DNA of 64,000 nucleotides from Sipunculus nudus (Eukaryota; Annelida; Sipuncula; Golfingiida; Sipunculidae), in contig CM049313.1 of assembly GCA_026874595.1 (NCBI GenBank), forward strand, positions 73,028,659 through 73,092,658, written 5' to 3'. Positions 13,901 to 24,852 of this stretch are shown piece after piece. The translations under genes and the position numbers were made by a program. Under the pieces are notes generated by a model that saw only the letters and a list, made by a program, of their open reading frames with translations, was not told where the DNA came from and ran no database searches. Position 1 is the stretch's first letter. Every line of letters begins with the position of its first letter.

Positions 13901-16900
13901 ACTATACCCTTTGTATAATTCTAGGTTTGCCCATTTTTCCCCAAGTACAATCTGGATTAGGCTTAGTTATATACTTAGGTACAGAGCCAAGGGGAGTATT
14001 CTGGGCTGCTAAACCGGGTTACTAAAAGAAATGCACAAGGATGTCTAAAGGGGATGCCCCAATGAATTTATACGGGGTTTCACCCATTTTCCTTCAGTTA
14101 CATATATCATACCGAATTCATTGGTACAAAAATATGATGAGGTTTTAATTATTTAATGTGCATATTACATTTTATTTATTTTTCTTCAGGGAGAAATGCC
14201 TACCGAGGCGAGTGTCCCTGGATGGCGGCCTTGTTCCGTAATGGCGGCTTCCTGTGCGGCGGCTGCCTGATCTCTCGTCGTCACGTGCTCACCGCGAGAC
14301 ACTGCGTGGACGGAGGAGCGTATGCTCACGAGTTCTAGTAAGGGTTATTTTCCTACTAACATGATTTTTATTATTTATAAGCAAATTTCAGCAGAGTTTC
14401 AAAATCAACAGTAAACCATTGTTGTCATTAATGTTAAACGGGTTTTAAGAGACATTTAAAAGCTCATTGTAAATCAAGAAAGACTGAGCATGACGTCACG
14501 CGGAGTACCTTTTTTAAATTAAAGTAAACATAGATACATAATGATAATATAAAATTATGTATGCGGGATATAGAATATTTTTAATATAATTTTTTTTTCT
14601 TAATCATAAGTATTTAAAGTACTTAAAGACCAATGCCACACTGTTTTATGTATATAACCTGTATGCGCTCTTGATTTCCTATCTATACTAATACCATCCT
14701 TAATTCCAGCCCTGTAGGCCACAAAGCGTCAACAACCGCATACAATACCTTTGATTTTTTCCTTATTTTCACAGCGTGATGCTGGGAGACCACAACATCT
14801 ATTATTACGACTACGGGGAACAGAGAGTCTCGGTGTCACAGATCCAGCTTCACACCTCCATGGACCAGGCTGTTCTGACACTGAGCAGCGACGCCAACAC
14901 TGCCAGCAGCTACATCTCGATAGCACCAATCAACTGTGCACGATCACTCCCAGTGGGGACGCCAGGGAAGGTATGCGGCTGGGGACAGTTCTTGGCCAAC
15001 GGGTACGGCCATCCCTCGGCTATTCTACAGACCACGAACATGCAGATTCACTACAGGGCCACGTGTTACCAATACGACAGAATTACTGTAAGCTATAACA
15101 ATTTTTCTAATGTGGAAATGATTTTTTTAACCGGTCCTTAACACCATTTTAATATCCAATTGCGACACAATGTAATCAACAGGAACCACATGTGACCAGC
15201 TGTGTGGTTGTTTGTACTGAGTTTGTTTTTAAAGTTTTAAATTCTATATATGCAGAAATTTCTATATTTGCAGACAATATTGTGTTTCACTATAGCTAGT
15301 AGTGAATATACGGTTCAGTAAAGGCATTTATCTTAAGTATCTTAAGCCTTACTTGAGTCGTGATACATGCCATACGGGGAAATGTACTGCAATGATCACC
15401 CATCCTGTTGCAGTAATATCATGGTAAACAACCGATAGTCTTAACACAAGGCTACGAGTGATGAGTTACCACAAAAAAACCTTAAAACACAAAAAAAAAA
15501 CTTTGTGAACTCACGAACCAAACTCGAAATACGTTTTTATGGTAACGGGTCAATTCGTGTACAAGTTGGCTGCCGTCCATTAAACCGAGTGAGCCATGCT
15601 TGTATACATGCGGTCAGAAATTAACAAACATGCAGAGGGATTTATCAATATGCCGGGGTAAAACGAAATTTTTTTCTCGCACATTGTAGGTGTTGTTAGA
15701 AAGTATACAAAAAAGCTAACGAAAAATCTAATTTATTTAAGGCCGTGAGGCCATGAACCGTTGTCCAAAATGACGAAGGTATTTGCATCCTTACAATGCG
15801 TTCCTCGTTGCAGGATGTAAAGGGCACTCTGACGTTAGTACTTCCGTTTGTTTTCCCTGCAAACCCCTTCTTGATGTAAACCTCTTTAAAACGGGCACAA
15901 TTTTATTACAGTTAAACAAAAAGCCCTTCCTGTGCCTCTTTTGGGAGGTTTTCCGATGCATACTAAAAGTTTCATTTTTATACAATAAAATACATATTAC
16001 GTATTGCACCATTCGGATTAATTAGCACATACATTTAATTATATATCATGAAAGACAAGACATTTTACAACGTTTCAGGCTTGAAAGTCGTATATCAAAC
16101 TGGTACGTCAAATTAGTGGTTAGCTAACAATAAAGTTCTAGAAAATATAAGATGATTTGGAATTTGGCCGTCGCCCGAATGTCAAACTAAGACAGTGTTA
16201 TGGACTGACAGGCCTCATTAATTCTAACTATGATATCTAAGAAGGCTCTCTTGTGTCGGGGGGGGGGGGGGGGGGAATTAGAACTTGTGTTCTCGCAGCA
16301 TCCCTTTAACTGAAGCTTCATAAAACGGCTCGACTCTGCACTTTGGGCTGGTCTGTAAATTCACGCAGTCAGCTGACTAAATTGGTCGGAGGAAATTCCC
16401 TAGCACACTAATGTTTTATTTAAAGGTAATCAGTCATTTGCCACATTCCGTTTTATATTCCGCTTTTGAATACAAAAGTTTCAATAAAAAAACAGCCCGG
16501 CGTACAGGCTCAATGTCTCTTATTCACATATAACATTATTGTTTTTGTTCAGTGTTTTGATAAATACAATCCTGTGTCTGTTTACTTTAGTAAGAACACT
16601 TGCAAGTAAGGGAGGAAGACGAACATATGTTTTTTCTACTGTTGTTCGATATCTTGATTTATGGTAGTAATGCAGGACGCTTTTTTTCATTTCTGCTTTG
16701 TATAGGCTGAAGGAAATCTTGGCGGATATTATTATATTTCCAGAAATTAATTAACACTGTAGCCCATGTATACCTGATAAGCCTAATAAAAATGAACATT
16801 AAACCTCGTGGTGACTCACAATATGGAGATATAGGTTTATAAGAGAAAGACAAAAACAAAGATCCATAACATCATTTGTGTCTTCTTAGTTTCCCACCGC

Positions 16901-17397
16901 GTGCACATGAAGATGATGAACGGTTAATCATGCATGCAATATTTACAGTTGATCGAATTTTTTTTTCGATTCTCTGCAGGAAGGCTTCCTTGAAATATTC
17001 ACAATTTGCCAAAATGTTCCTGTTAAGGTTTTAACTCATGAATGCATCCCGTCCTTCCAACCGCTTACTGTTATAAGATATCCTTCTCCTTTGAGCAGGT
17101 CGGCAGGCAGGAGCTCTGCGTCGGTGACCCAAACGGTAAGTACCACGGCACCTGCTTCGGCGATTCTGGCTCCCCCTGGCTGGTCAGTGGTAAAGTAACC
17201 GGCGTCGTTTCCAAAGGGATAGACATGTGCCCAGAAGAGGCCCACTTCGCCGTGTTCTCCAGTGTTCCGTCGGCTTGTGACTGGATTAAAGCAGCAGCAG
17301 GAATGTCCAGCGTTCCGGCACTCGCCCCGGCTCCCGCTCCGGTCCCCGCCCCCACACCCTCCTCCGAATCTACTCCTCTATGCAGTAAGTTCACTTA

Positions 17398-17442
<45 letters not shown>

Positions 17443-18432
17443 CCTATGGCCCACGCCCTCCCCGAATCTACTCCTCAAACATATTCCTAATTTCTAACAA
17501 TTTAGCTGAGTAGGGGCCTACATGTTTCTGTACATAGGTCTATTTCCAACACAACCTGTATTATTATGAATAATTATAATATAATATAATGTATTAAATA
17601 TAAGTACTATATAATTATACTATATTAAATTATATTTATTGTAGGTAGATGCATGGGACCACTCTGAAAGGCCTCTTTTAATCACTCTCCTATACATATG
17701 CTTATCGAGATATGTATGACAAATACATTTGAGATTTATGTTTGCATGAAGCTTCATTTAAATACAACTATATTATTATATAAAGACAGAGATGTGGCCA
17801 TGCTTGTTTGTAAATATATCTGTACAATTTATTCCGTACTTCCATTGACTTGCAGACCAATGGAGTCGATACTACAGCACATCAAGCCCAAGCCGGTCAA
17901 CAGGCGAGATGGAACTCCTCAGGAACATCTATCCGGTTGGTATAATGTTCTTTAAGCTAAACAGCTTGGAAATAGAAACAAAAATACCTACTTCCCAAAA
18001 ACAGACCCAGATTTAGCATCAGAATGTATTTAATATGCAGATTGCGCAATTACAGCCCACATTTTCAAAATATTTCTACATTGTGGGCCCGGAGGGGTTG
18101 CCCCATTCCAATACCCTCCCAGAAGCCGCCGCAGCCTTTTTTTAAGGATTTCAGACCTATTTGTTTGAGCATTTTACGACTTTTCATTGGTGCCCTTGAG
18201 TTAATCCTTAAAATAATCTATCAATTATTTTGTTTGTTTGTTACAGCTCCCATGCGATGGAAAAAGACCCAAGAGGCTACAAGCCATAAAAATGGCCTGC
18301 ACCTCAGACTTCTGTCGTGAAAGGAAAGTCTTCTACATCTCCAGGAGCTCGGGGTTGTACTGCTTTCCCGGGGACTACCCAGCATATTGCCAATGCTGTG
18401 ACTTTGCAATAAGGTTTAAGTGCCCTTGTTAA
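2416..18432 (+). CDS. Secreted chymotrypsin-fold serine protease with a Cys-rich C-terminal domain
   Basis: Six exons (2416-2500, 14190-14337, 14775-15087, 17099-17384, 17856-17935, 18247-18432) join in agreeing phases (1, 2, 0, 1, 0) into 365 codons plus stop. Residues 1-21 are a signal peptide with core FISFILIAFL and an A-x-A cleavage site. IING at 26-29 starts the mature chain of an S1-family endopeptidase. The catalytic residues are His66 in LTARHC, Asp108 in MDQAVL and Ser205 in GDSGSPW. KVCGWG supplies the conserved Cys136 region. The S1-pocket base (chymotrypsin 189) falls on Gly199, so trypsin specificity is unlikely and chymotrypsin- or elastase-like cleavage is inferred. Residues after about 270 form a Pro/Ala linker, then a domain with about ten cysteines. 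Oddities are Phe rather than Arg/Lys before IING, TARHC for the usual TAAHC, and GDSGSP for GDSGGP. The triad is intact, so the enzyme is probably active. A digestive or immune role is possible but not shown. Confidence 0.87.
2746..2817. repeat. G17 tract and facing C tract
   Basis: Seventeen consecutive G followed within about 15 bases by a run of C, then GGGGGG-type and CCCCCC remnants. The arms can pair or form quadruplex structures. Such regions are prone to sequencing length error. Confidence 0.8.
2859..3013. repeat. Three tandem units with expanding (TA)n tails
   Basis: The block ATTGAGTATTTGCATATAGT occurs three times, each copy followed by a longer TA run (about 9, 11 and 20 dinucleotides). 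Confidence 0.8.
3692..3745. repeat. (CT)n and (CA)n microsatellites
   Basis: A CT run following seven C, then a short CA run at 3732-3745. Confidence 0.75.
4590..4970. repeat. Degenerate GACTC/GACTTG-rich patch
   Basis: Many short variants of GACTCGAG, GGACTTGA and GGACTCGG occur on both sides of a 100-bp AT-rich spacer. The 140-codon open frame starting at 4823 begins inside this low-complexity DNA and resembles no family I know. Confidence 0.5.
7936..8211 (-). CDS. Candidate terminal exon of an unidentified opposite-strand gene
   Basis: On the - strand an acceptor-like GTCTGTTGCAG... context (GTTGCAG) at 8212-8218 opens a 91-codon frame that ends in TAG at 7936. The peptide has a Gly/Ser-rich part (GSSAGYVYASGLNGSGLGC) and ends ISSLTWSNL. 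I do not recognise it. No matching upstream exon was found between here and exon 2 of the host gene, so it could be a lone pseudo-exon or chance. Confidence 0.25.
   Translation of the reverse strand, partial: DTDSNTSVRLTRIIGSSAGYVYASGLNGSGLGCHSGLNLLKGVNMYSSSKTPKTSPAIYVSDLNTFFVAFGINSMEKIARVYISSLTWSNL
8611..9023 (+). mobile_element. LTR-like segment
   Basis: A 413-bp block begins TGTCACAG and ends CTGTGACA, the perfect inverted ends typical of retrotransposon LTRs. Inside are a GC-rich patch (8683-8716) and TATAAATA at 8848-8855. The sequence just after it (TGGTGGTATCCAGG) could be a primer-binding site. No second LTR, gag or pol is visible and no target duplication flanks it, so at most it is a remnant. 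Confidence 0.4.
10046..10115. repeat. (AG)n microsatellite
   Basis: About 35 AG units with a single TG interruption. Confidence 0.95.
10451..10534. repeat. (CT)n adjoining (CA)n
   Basis: A pure CT run passes directly into CA repeats. The shared C at the junction suggests slippage and interconversion. Confidence 0.95.
10867..10909. repeat. (TA)n microsatellite
   Basis: About 21 TA units. Confidence 0.95.
14190..14337 (+). CDS. Protease exon 2: catalytic histidine
   Basis: TTTCTTCAG acceptor and TA|GTAAGG donor. The exon completes the Gly codon begun in exon 1 and encodes RNAYRGECPWMAALF, then CGG and LTARHC with the general-base His66. Cys51 and Cys67 would form the standard disulfide around the active-site loop. 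The donor is used before the in-frame TAG that the genomic sequence would otherwise read. Confidence 0.85.
14775..15087 (+). CDS. Protease exon 3: catalytic aspartate
   Basis: The acceptor is TTTTCACAG. Joining C to the TA of exon 2 gives Tyr and the family motif YVMLGDHN. Asp108 in MDQAVLTL matches the NDIALLKL strand of the family. INCARSLP and KVCGWGQ follow as expected. It ends in phase 0 at ACT|GTAAGC. Confidence 0.87.
15088..17098 (+). other. Protease intron 3
   Basis: A 2.0-kb intron with GTAAGC and TTTGAGCAG ends. It contains an 18-base G run at 16258-16275 and no gene I can support. Confidence 0.7.
17099..17384 (+). CDS. Protease exon 4: catalytic serine and Pro/Ala linker
   Basis: Acceptor TTTGAGCAG, phase 0. 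It carries CFGDSGSPWLVSG with Ser205, then GVVSKGIDMC, which corresponds to the 214-220 specificity strand, and the terminal helix segment ACDWIKAAAG. The domain ends there. A run of alternating Ala/Pro (ALAPAPAPVPAPTP) begins the linker. Donor CA|GTAAGT is followed at once by a (TC)n tract. Confidence 0.88.
17400..17440. repeat. (TC)n tract just inside intron 4
   Basis: About 20 TC units begin 15 bases after the exon 4 donor. A polypyrimidine tract so close to a 5' splice site is unusual in position. Confidence 0.95.
17856..17935 (+). CDS. Protease exon 5: Ser/Arg-rich linker
   Basis: Acceptor GACTTGCAG. In the required phase the exon reads NQWSRYYSTSSPSRSTG and ends MELLRNIYP. The donor CCG|GTTGGT is non-ideal. 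A nearby alternative (GTTG|GTATAA) would break the phase with exon 6, so the first was chosen. Confidence 0.65.
18247..18432 (+). CDS. Protease exon 6: Cys-rich terminal domain
   Basis: Acceptor TTTGTTACAG, phase 0, 61 residues and a TAA stop. Nine cysteines are spaced as PCDG, MAC, DFC, LYC, AYC, QCC and FKCPC at the very end. Basic stretches (KRPKR, RERK) are present. I do not recognise the domain. The pattern looks like a small disulfide-bonded extracellular module. Confidence 0.7.
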   Translation, partial: LPCDGKRPKRLQAIKMACTSDFCRERKVFYISRSSGLYCFPGDYPAYCQCCDFAIRFKCPC

Positions 18433-18571
18433 ACCGCTTTCCATAAGTCTTGTGTGTTTGTGTGTGTGTAGTTTCGTTGATCGACCGAAAGACAGGTTGT
18501 GACCGATCTGTCTTTGGATAAAGTCATCCTGATTATAGGTTAGCTCTTTTTTCAACTCATTACACTTCTTA

Positions 18572-18577
18572 ATTAAA
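18572..18577 (+). terminator. Possible polyadenylation signal
   Basis: ATTAAA occurs 140 bases after the protease stop codon, a reasonable position for a 3' end. It is the commonest variant of AATAAA. There is no further support. Confidence 0.3.
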
Positions 18578-18599
18578 ACGCACTCTTTCCAAACTACTG

Positions 18600-18949
18600 G
18601 GGTTTAACAAAAACCCCAGACGACCTTTTACCCAATCAGGGTTCTGGAAAAAAACTTTCACTATAATTACATTGTATGCTTTTACTTTCAGTTTCTCCTT
18701 AAAGTTGGTCAAACATTATTTTATGTATGGATGCCAGACCCGTTTTAATTCTTGTTATTAATACAATATCCGAAACATGATATCCTGGGGCGGGATAGAA
18801 ACCGTATTAATAGATAAGAACATTCGTTATTTTTGCGCTGTTCATTATTCCATGGAGGTGGGCTAATACGCTCATTGGTGAAAACTATATCCTTCCCCAT
18901 GAGCATGCGCACAACGCAAAAAAAAACTTGCCGGAGGAATTGTATAAAA
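18600..18949. other. Gene-free flank
   Basis: AT-rich sequence downstream of the protease gene. I see no feature in it. Confidence 0.4.
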
Positions 18950-19235
18950 TCAAATATTATGTTTCTTACAGGAAAATTTGTGTAATATTGGCCAGAAATA
19001 GTAATTTATTTGAATTAACAAGAAATTACGCATGATATTTGGTAAATAATGAATGAATACAGGACTCACTTTTGAACTTTGCAACCGCTGCGCTTGATAT
19101 TGTTTCTTAATTTGAAACAATAACCTAAGTGAACTTTGCTCAGAAGGTAAAACATTTCCAGTTTTCTCAAAGGATCTCCTGGGGCTCTCACACAGCATAG
19201 CGCGGGGGGGGGGGGGAGAGCACGGGCTAGGGCCA
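18950..19235. repeat. Interspersed repeat, copy 1
   Basis: It shares ordered blocks with 28590-29110: AAAATCAAATA, GACTCACTTTT, CTTTGCAACC, GCGCTTGA, then GGGCTCTC(A/G)CACAGC(A/G)TAGCG and GAGCACGGGCTAGGGC near the end. A 13-base G run is embedded at 19204. Confidence 0.65.
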
Positions 19236-19435
19236 GGTGTTAAAAAAACTTCATTAAATATGTGCGGTATGTATAACTAAGAAAAACACATAAAACGAAT
19301 ATGTAAATTAATACTAAATAGTGATATCTGTAAAGGGAGTGTACACATGAATATACATTATGACTAAAAGTATGAATGTCTTTGTTAAAACATGATTAAC
19401 ATTTCATGCGCGTATATACACCTGTATTCCGACAA

Positions 19436-19440
<5 letters not shown>

Positions 19441-19479
<39 letters not shown>
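19441..19479. repeat. (TA)n microsatellite
   Basis: About 19 TA units followed by CATATATATATA. Confidence 0.9.
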
Positions 19480-19492
<13 letters not shown>

Positions 19493-20109
19493 AATATACT
19501 ACCAAGAAAAATAAATAATTGAAAGTTGGTTCGTTTACAAATTTTCGTCTTTTATATGCATGTGCATGTGCAGCTCATTTGCAAAGATTATAACTGCAGA
19601 GAAACTGGAATCAGTCGAAAATCAAGCGAGGCGATTAGAACATGGCCACACAGTGAAGGCCACCGCGGATATTAAGGACGCGGGAGATACAGTGTAGGCC
19701 GCGTCTTCCTTTTTCTATCAAAAGTTCTTGGCCAAAGACCGATACATGCTTTGTGTTGAAAAGTGCTAGATTTCTCATCATATTCATTCAGCTACCTCAG
19801 ATGTAACACAACCCCCCACCCTCTCTCCCCCGTCATTTTGTAATCCCCCATCCGCCCCTAGATACAATATTCGCCCAGACCCATACGGGGGCACAATTTT
19901 CTTTTATAATGTGAGTTTTTTTTGGTCAGAAGATTTTAAAGCAAAATTGTTATTTTGCATTCAACAAATAATTATTTTTAACATGATCTTAAAATGTATA
20001 TAAATATCCAAGGCGCCTTTATTCATTGTTTACACATGTCTCTCTTTATCTTTTTTTCATTATTGCTAATTTTTAACAATTTTGACAAATTAACCAATGA
20101 TAATAAGAA

Positions 20110-20124
20110 TTTCCTATAACTGTT
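20110..20124. repeat. LINE target-site duplication, left copy
   Basis: TTTCCTATAACTGTT, identical to 24853-24867. It marks the 3' end of the - strand element, next to a short T run that corresponds to its A-rich tail. Confidence 0.85.
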
Positions 20125-20474
20125 TTTTAACAAGAATTTATTCACAAAAACATTTCACATACACAAAAACATACAAAAGCACAAAACAGGTAATGAAGTT
20201 ACATTACAGTAAACGCTTCCTACACAATACATGCCTATAGCACAAAAAGACTAACAGGGACTTACCCAACAAACAGTTTCGCTTTGTTACCTGCTTGCAC
20301 TGTTATTTAATGATTGTAAATCGATTAAGAAATTTCCCCATTTTTCTAAATGTAAATTTATATTTTTTTTGTTTTTACCTGCAATATTTCTGTCAACATG
20401 ATATTCCTGTTCTGAATACCTACACAGTTTTGTAAAATCTGGCAACTTACCTTTACACCTACATACATATATAT

Positions 20475-23400
20475 TTATCTTTTAACAGTTAGAATAATAG
20501 TGTTTGCCCTTTGTAAATCATTCAAAATAACCTCCTTTAATCTTAATTCGTTTACTTGTGGCCGGTTTTCTTCCAACAAATTATATTTAATTTCGTTCCA
20601 TATTGTGCTCACTTTGGGGCAAAACCAAAGTATATGTTTCTTAGTCTCTTCTTCCTGTTTACAAAATGTACAAGAGGCATGATTCACCATATTGATCTTA
20701 AAGAGAAAGGAATTCAAAACTAAGCAGTTATGCATTATCCTGTACTGGAAATATCTCAGTTTACTATCAATCGTTGTTCTGTATAAATTTTTAAAGCCTT
20801 TATAAACCTCATCTTCTGTGACATTTAACTCTAACATCCATCTTTTGACCGTTTTCTCAGTTTTTTTCACTGAAATACTGTAAAACCTTTCTATAAACAG
20901 TTTTGGTCATATCTTTAATCAGGAAACAAAAATTTAGTTTGTTTCTTGTCTCTGATTCCACCTGACCATAATCGATATTATCTGTAATACATTTCTTCCA
21001 CGGTAATGGTCAGGCATTCTTTAAACTTTGATAATTTAGAAAATTAATTTTACAACCGTATTTTACATTTAATTCATTATATTTCAACCATCTTAATTTA
21101 TGCCCGCTCTCACAAAAGAGATGTTTCAGCTTTATTACTCCACTCTGTATCAAACATTTTTTACAAACCACTCTTTCATCAATTTTAATATTTGAATTAA
21201 ACCGTAATGGTTCATCAAGTATGTCCTCAATATTATTTACATTTTTGTACTTATATCTCGCCCAACATCGTAGTATCTCTACCCAAAACGGACTGCACTT
21301 AACAGATAAAGATATAATATCCTTTTCATCAATATTGCCTTCAAGGATATATTTTATATTATTTCTTAAATTCGTTACGGCCAGATCACTCAATATTTTT
21401 AGCTTTAACTCCTCTCCAACGAAGAGTCTTTTTACAGTCTTTTACAAGCTCCTCTGTCCATTTTAGTCCTAGCTGATTAATTTTATCTTTTTCATTAAGA
21501 CACATTTTTGAAAGAGGTTTAATTAAAGTTTTTCTTTATTTACTTTTTATCCAGATATGTTCTGAAATTCTTCAAAGTTCTGTAATGTTGCTTCCTCATC
21601 GGATAAGAATAAACAAGTCATCGGCGTATTGTGGGATCTTATACTCGTTATCAAAATATCTAAACCCTTTTATATTTACGTTTTTTCTAATTTTCATAGC
21701 TAATATTTCAATTGCAATAATAAAGAGGTAGGGCGACAAGGGGCAACCTTTCCTGACCCCTCTTGATAATCTGAAGAAAGTTGAAAAATAACCATTATTT
21801 ATAACACACGAACCTATATCTGAATATAGAGTGTTTATCCAACTGATAATTTAAAGGCCAAAATTGAAAAGTGTTAAAGCTTTTTTGATGTACCTAATAT
21901 CTAAAAAATCAAAAGCCTTTTCAAAGTCGACTGTCATTAAGTATACGGGTTTATTTTTTGGGGGGCGAGGTGCATTATTGATGTTATTTTATTTATATTT
22001 TCTCCTATATAGCGTCCTTTTATAAATCCAATTTGGTCCTGATGAATAATGTTTGTCAATGTAAGTTTTAATTGGTTTGAAATGCATTTAGCAATTATTT
22101 TTGTAATCTGTGTTGAGCAATGAAATTGGTCTCCAGTTTTTTAACAAGAGCATATCTTTTCCTGTCTTTGGAATTAATGTTATAATACCCTGTTTCTGAG
22201 TTATACACATTTGTCCTACGATAAAACCATGTTGAACCATGTCCATAAAGAACGATTTTAACTCTGGCCAAAATTTGTTTTCAAATTCTATGGGGAGACC
22301 ATCTGTTCCAAGAGATTTGTTTGAATGGAATGTTTTCAATACTACTGTTACTTCAGACTCTGTTATATCTCTGTCACACCAATCTTTTGTTTCTTGGGTT
22401 ATTTTTTCTATATCAATATCATTATTAAAAAGATCGAAATGCTGTCAGCCCGATAAAGTTTTTCATAAAATTGTTTCACCCGCTCTAGAATTTCTGCTGG
22501 TTCACGTGTTTGGTTGCCTTGATCATCCTTTAAATTCATTATATGTTTCTAACTATAGTTTCTTTTTTCTAAATTTAAAAAAATACTTTGATGGTTTCTC
22601 CCCCTCCTCATACAAAGCCGCTTTACTTCGTATAATCGCTCCTGCAGTTTTAATATCTGTTAATTCTTCAAATTTTTCTTTCAGATTTTCATATTTTATT
22701 TTACTTCTTTTACACCATTTGTATAACTTATAACTTAATACTTATCATTTCCTTTTCAATATTGTTATCTTTTGTATTCTTTCTCTTTTTTCAGTGCTTA
22801 ATATTTTATTACACATTTTAAGGTATCCCATGCAGAGTCAATCAGGTTTCGTCTGCGGAATATTTTCTTTCACTCTCTGTATATTTTCTTTAATTATTTT
22901 TATATATTTTGAGTCATCTAACAGAGAGTAATTGAACTTCCAAAATCCAGGACCGCGAGGATTTTCTGTCAGTTTAAGTGTAATTTGGACAGAAAAATGA
23001 TCGCTTTTATAACTTTTTGAATCTGTGCTTGTTCTATATAATTTGTCAAACATTTTGAAACTAGAAAGTAATCAATTCTACTTGAAATATTATAGGGTTT
23101 ATTTCTGCTCCATGTATATTCTCTTTCATCAGGATGATAATGTCTCCAAATATCTATCATGTCGAACCCATTACACAATCCTTTAATATAACTCTGGACT
23201 GTTTATGGGTTATATTCTGACTTCCAAACTTATCCGTTTCGTTGTCCATAACTAAATTAAAATCGCCTCCCATGATACATTTATCATTTGGTATTACCTT
23301 AATTTTTTCTATCGCATTTTCACCGTGAGCAAACACAATTTTTCCTCCCCACTCAGCTCGCCATAAAGCTTCATCCTTTTTAGTACTGTGGGTTTCTTGT

Positions 23401-23510
23401 AGGAATATCAGCTGATCAGTTCTGTTATTTAACCAATAAAAAAGCTCTCTTCTTTTGTTATAAATTGCAATCCCTCTAACATTTAAAGTAAGTATTCTTA
23501 TATCTGACAT
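20475..23510 (-). pseudogene. LINE ORF2 (endonuclease, reverse transcriptase), broken
   Basis: It starts MSDIRILTLNVRGI, the APE endonuclease N-terminus, with LIFLQETHS carrying the catalytic Glu. The middle is deleted before MGGDFNLV. SRIDYFLV and SDHF follow in other frames. The transcriptase begins NKSLGTDGLPIEF, continues to LKNWRPISLLNTDYK, then SRGVRKGCPLSPYLF and YADD at 21617-21628. The distal region includes LRYFQYRIMHN and CTFCKQEEETKKHILWFC, a zinc-knuckle type common in Tx1-like elements. At least four frame breaks rule out a functional protein. Confidence 0.85.
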
Positions 23511-23703
23511 ATGAATATAAATTCTCTTTTTCTATACGCTTTACAACAGTCTAAATTGTCCAGGTCTATTAATACATTTTTTCTATTTGGAAAATCAGGT
23601 AAAAATTCAAGTATTATAAACAAATATTTTATCTTTAGAGCAAAGTAACATATATAATTTAGATAATCAAACAGGGTCACACATAACACCAGTTCACAAT
23701 AAT

Positions 23704-24727
23704 TCAACGAACTCTGCACCCCCAGTACACCTCAGCAAGCTGCGTGTGTAACATGCAGAAAAGCCACACATGTCCAGTGTGTGTCCTCTGGATTGGAACC
23801 TCGGAGCCGTCTATATAAAGGCGTCCCCGCCAAAACCATGTCTTCAGGTGATTCTTGTAAGCTTCGTCCATTTGTCTTTTTGCCTGCCTTTTCAATTGGA
23901 AGTCCGCGGCCGTGAGATCCTCAAATACGCGAACTGGTCCCTTGTTAAATGCGGGTTTCGCATTCTTAACCACCATATTCCGGACTGGGCGACTTAAGAA
24001 ACGGGCAATGATATGGCGATGACTGCTTTGTTTTTTTTTTTTTCGTCCGGTGCGATGCACGTTTTCCATTAGTTTTTCTATATCTCCTGCGTTCAGTCCG
24101 TCTAGCAACCCTGTTTCTTCTATTATTTTGGCCACTTCTGCTTTACAGTTTTCACCTGGATTTTCTCTGACACCCGAAACTCTCACATTGTATTCTCTAG
24201 AATGTCTCTCCATTTCATTCATTTTATCCTTTGTACCTTGTTCCAGTTCCTTTATTTTTTCGGTCAAGTTGGTATTTTGTTGAACCAGGTTTTCAACTGT
24301 TTTTTTTTTCAAAGCAGCATTTTCTATAAAAATATTCTCTAATTTACTCTTGTTTGTTTCTACTGTAACGTAAATTGCAAACTGTTTAATGTGTCCTCAA
24401 ACTTTTTGTCTGTAACATTTTGTTTTGTTTCTATCTCTTTAATTTGTTTTCCACCTTAATTAATCTTCCTTCAAATCTCTGCTCAAATTAATTGAACGCT
24501 TGAATCATTTCTTGCGTGGACTCTCTAATAGTCTTTTCAATGTAATGTTTTAGGCCGGTATCGGGCTCTATTGTATGAGTTGGGTCAATGCAAGGTTGCT
24601 CACCTATTGCGCCGCTCTCTGTGTGAACACTCGGTAGCTCATCTTGGATTCCGTAACATTCACATAACTGTCCATTGTCACAGTTCCTTGATTACTTTTT
24701 TGGGTATCCTTGGTTCGTTTGGGCATG
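23704..24727 (-). pseudogene. LINE ORF1 (L1-type RNA-binding protein), broken
   Basis: The first ATG at 24727 opens MPKRTKDTQKSNQG and stops after about 40 codons. The rest continues in another frame from 24312. A coiled-coil segment (NLVQQNTNLTEKIKELEQ) precedes REYNVRVSGVRENPGEN, the start of the RRM, then HIIARFLSRPVRN and a C-terminal domain with DLTAADFQLKRQAKRQMDE. This order is that of L1 ORF1, a nucleic-acid chaperone that coats the element's RNA. Confidence 0.8.
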
Positions 24728-24852
24728 ATCCTTTATTCCACCAAAATATATATCACGTTTTAAGTTAATAATTCACCTTTAAATATCTGCCACTCTCAGA
24801 GCCCTTCAGAAGCTTGACTGCTCACTCTGACATGCGGAACCGGAAGTCCATT

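Larger units (their letters stand above)
2501..14189 (+). other. Protease intron 1
   Basis: An 11.7-kb intron bounded by GTAAGT and TTTCTTCAG. It holds G/C tracts, TA, GA, CT and CA microsatellites, a degenerate GACTC-rich patch, an LTR-like segment and a candidate opposite-strand exon, each listed separately. The remaining stretches (about 5.5-7.9 kb and 11-14.1 kb) show no gene that I can support. Confidence 0.7.
20125..24852 (-). mobile_element. L1/Tx1-type LINE, full span but broken
   Basis: A non-LTR retrotransposon on the - strand with its 5' end at about 24852 and its 3' end at about 20125. It is flanked by an identical 15-bp target duplication (TTTCCTATAACTGTT) at 20110-20124 and 24853-24867. 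In order it carries an ORF1 with a coiled coil and RNA-binding domain, an APE-type endonuclease, a reverse transcriptase with GCPLSP and YADD, and a C-terminal CTFC-type zinc knuckle. Frameshifts and deletions disable both ORFs. The 4.73-kb length is short for this clade, mainly from deletions in ORF2. Confidence 0.88.

Noticed and set aside
23770-24283. + strand frames over the LINE
   Set aside because: They are antisense shadows of ORF1.
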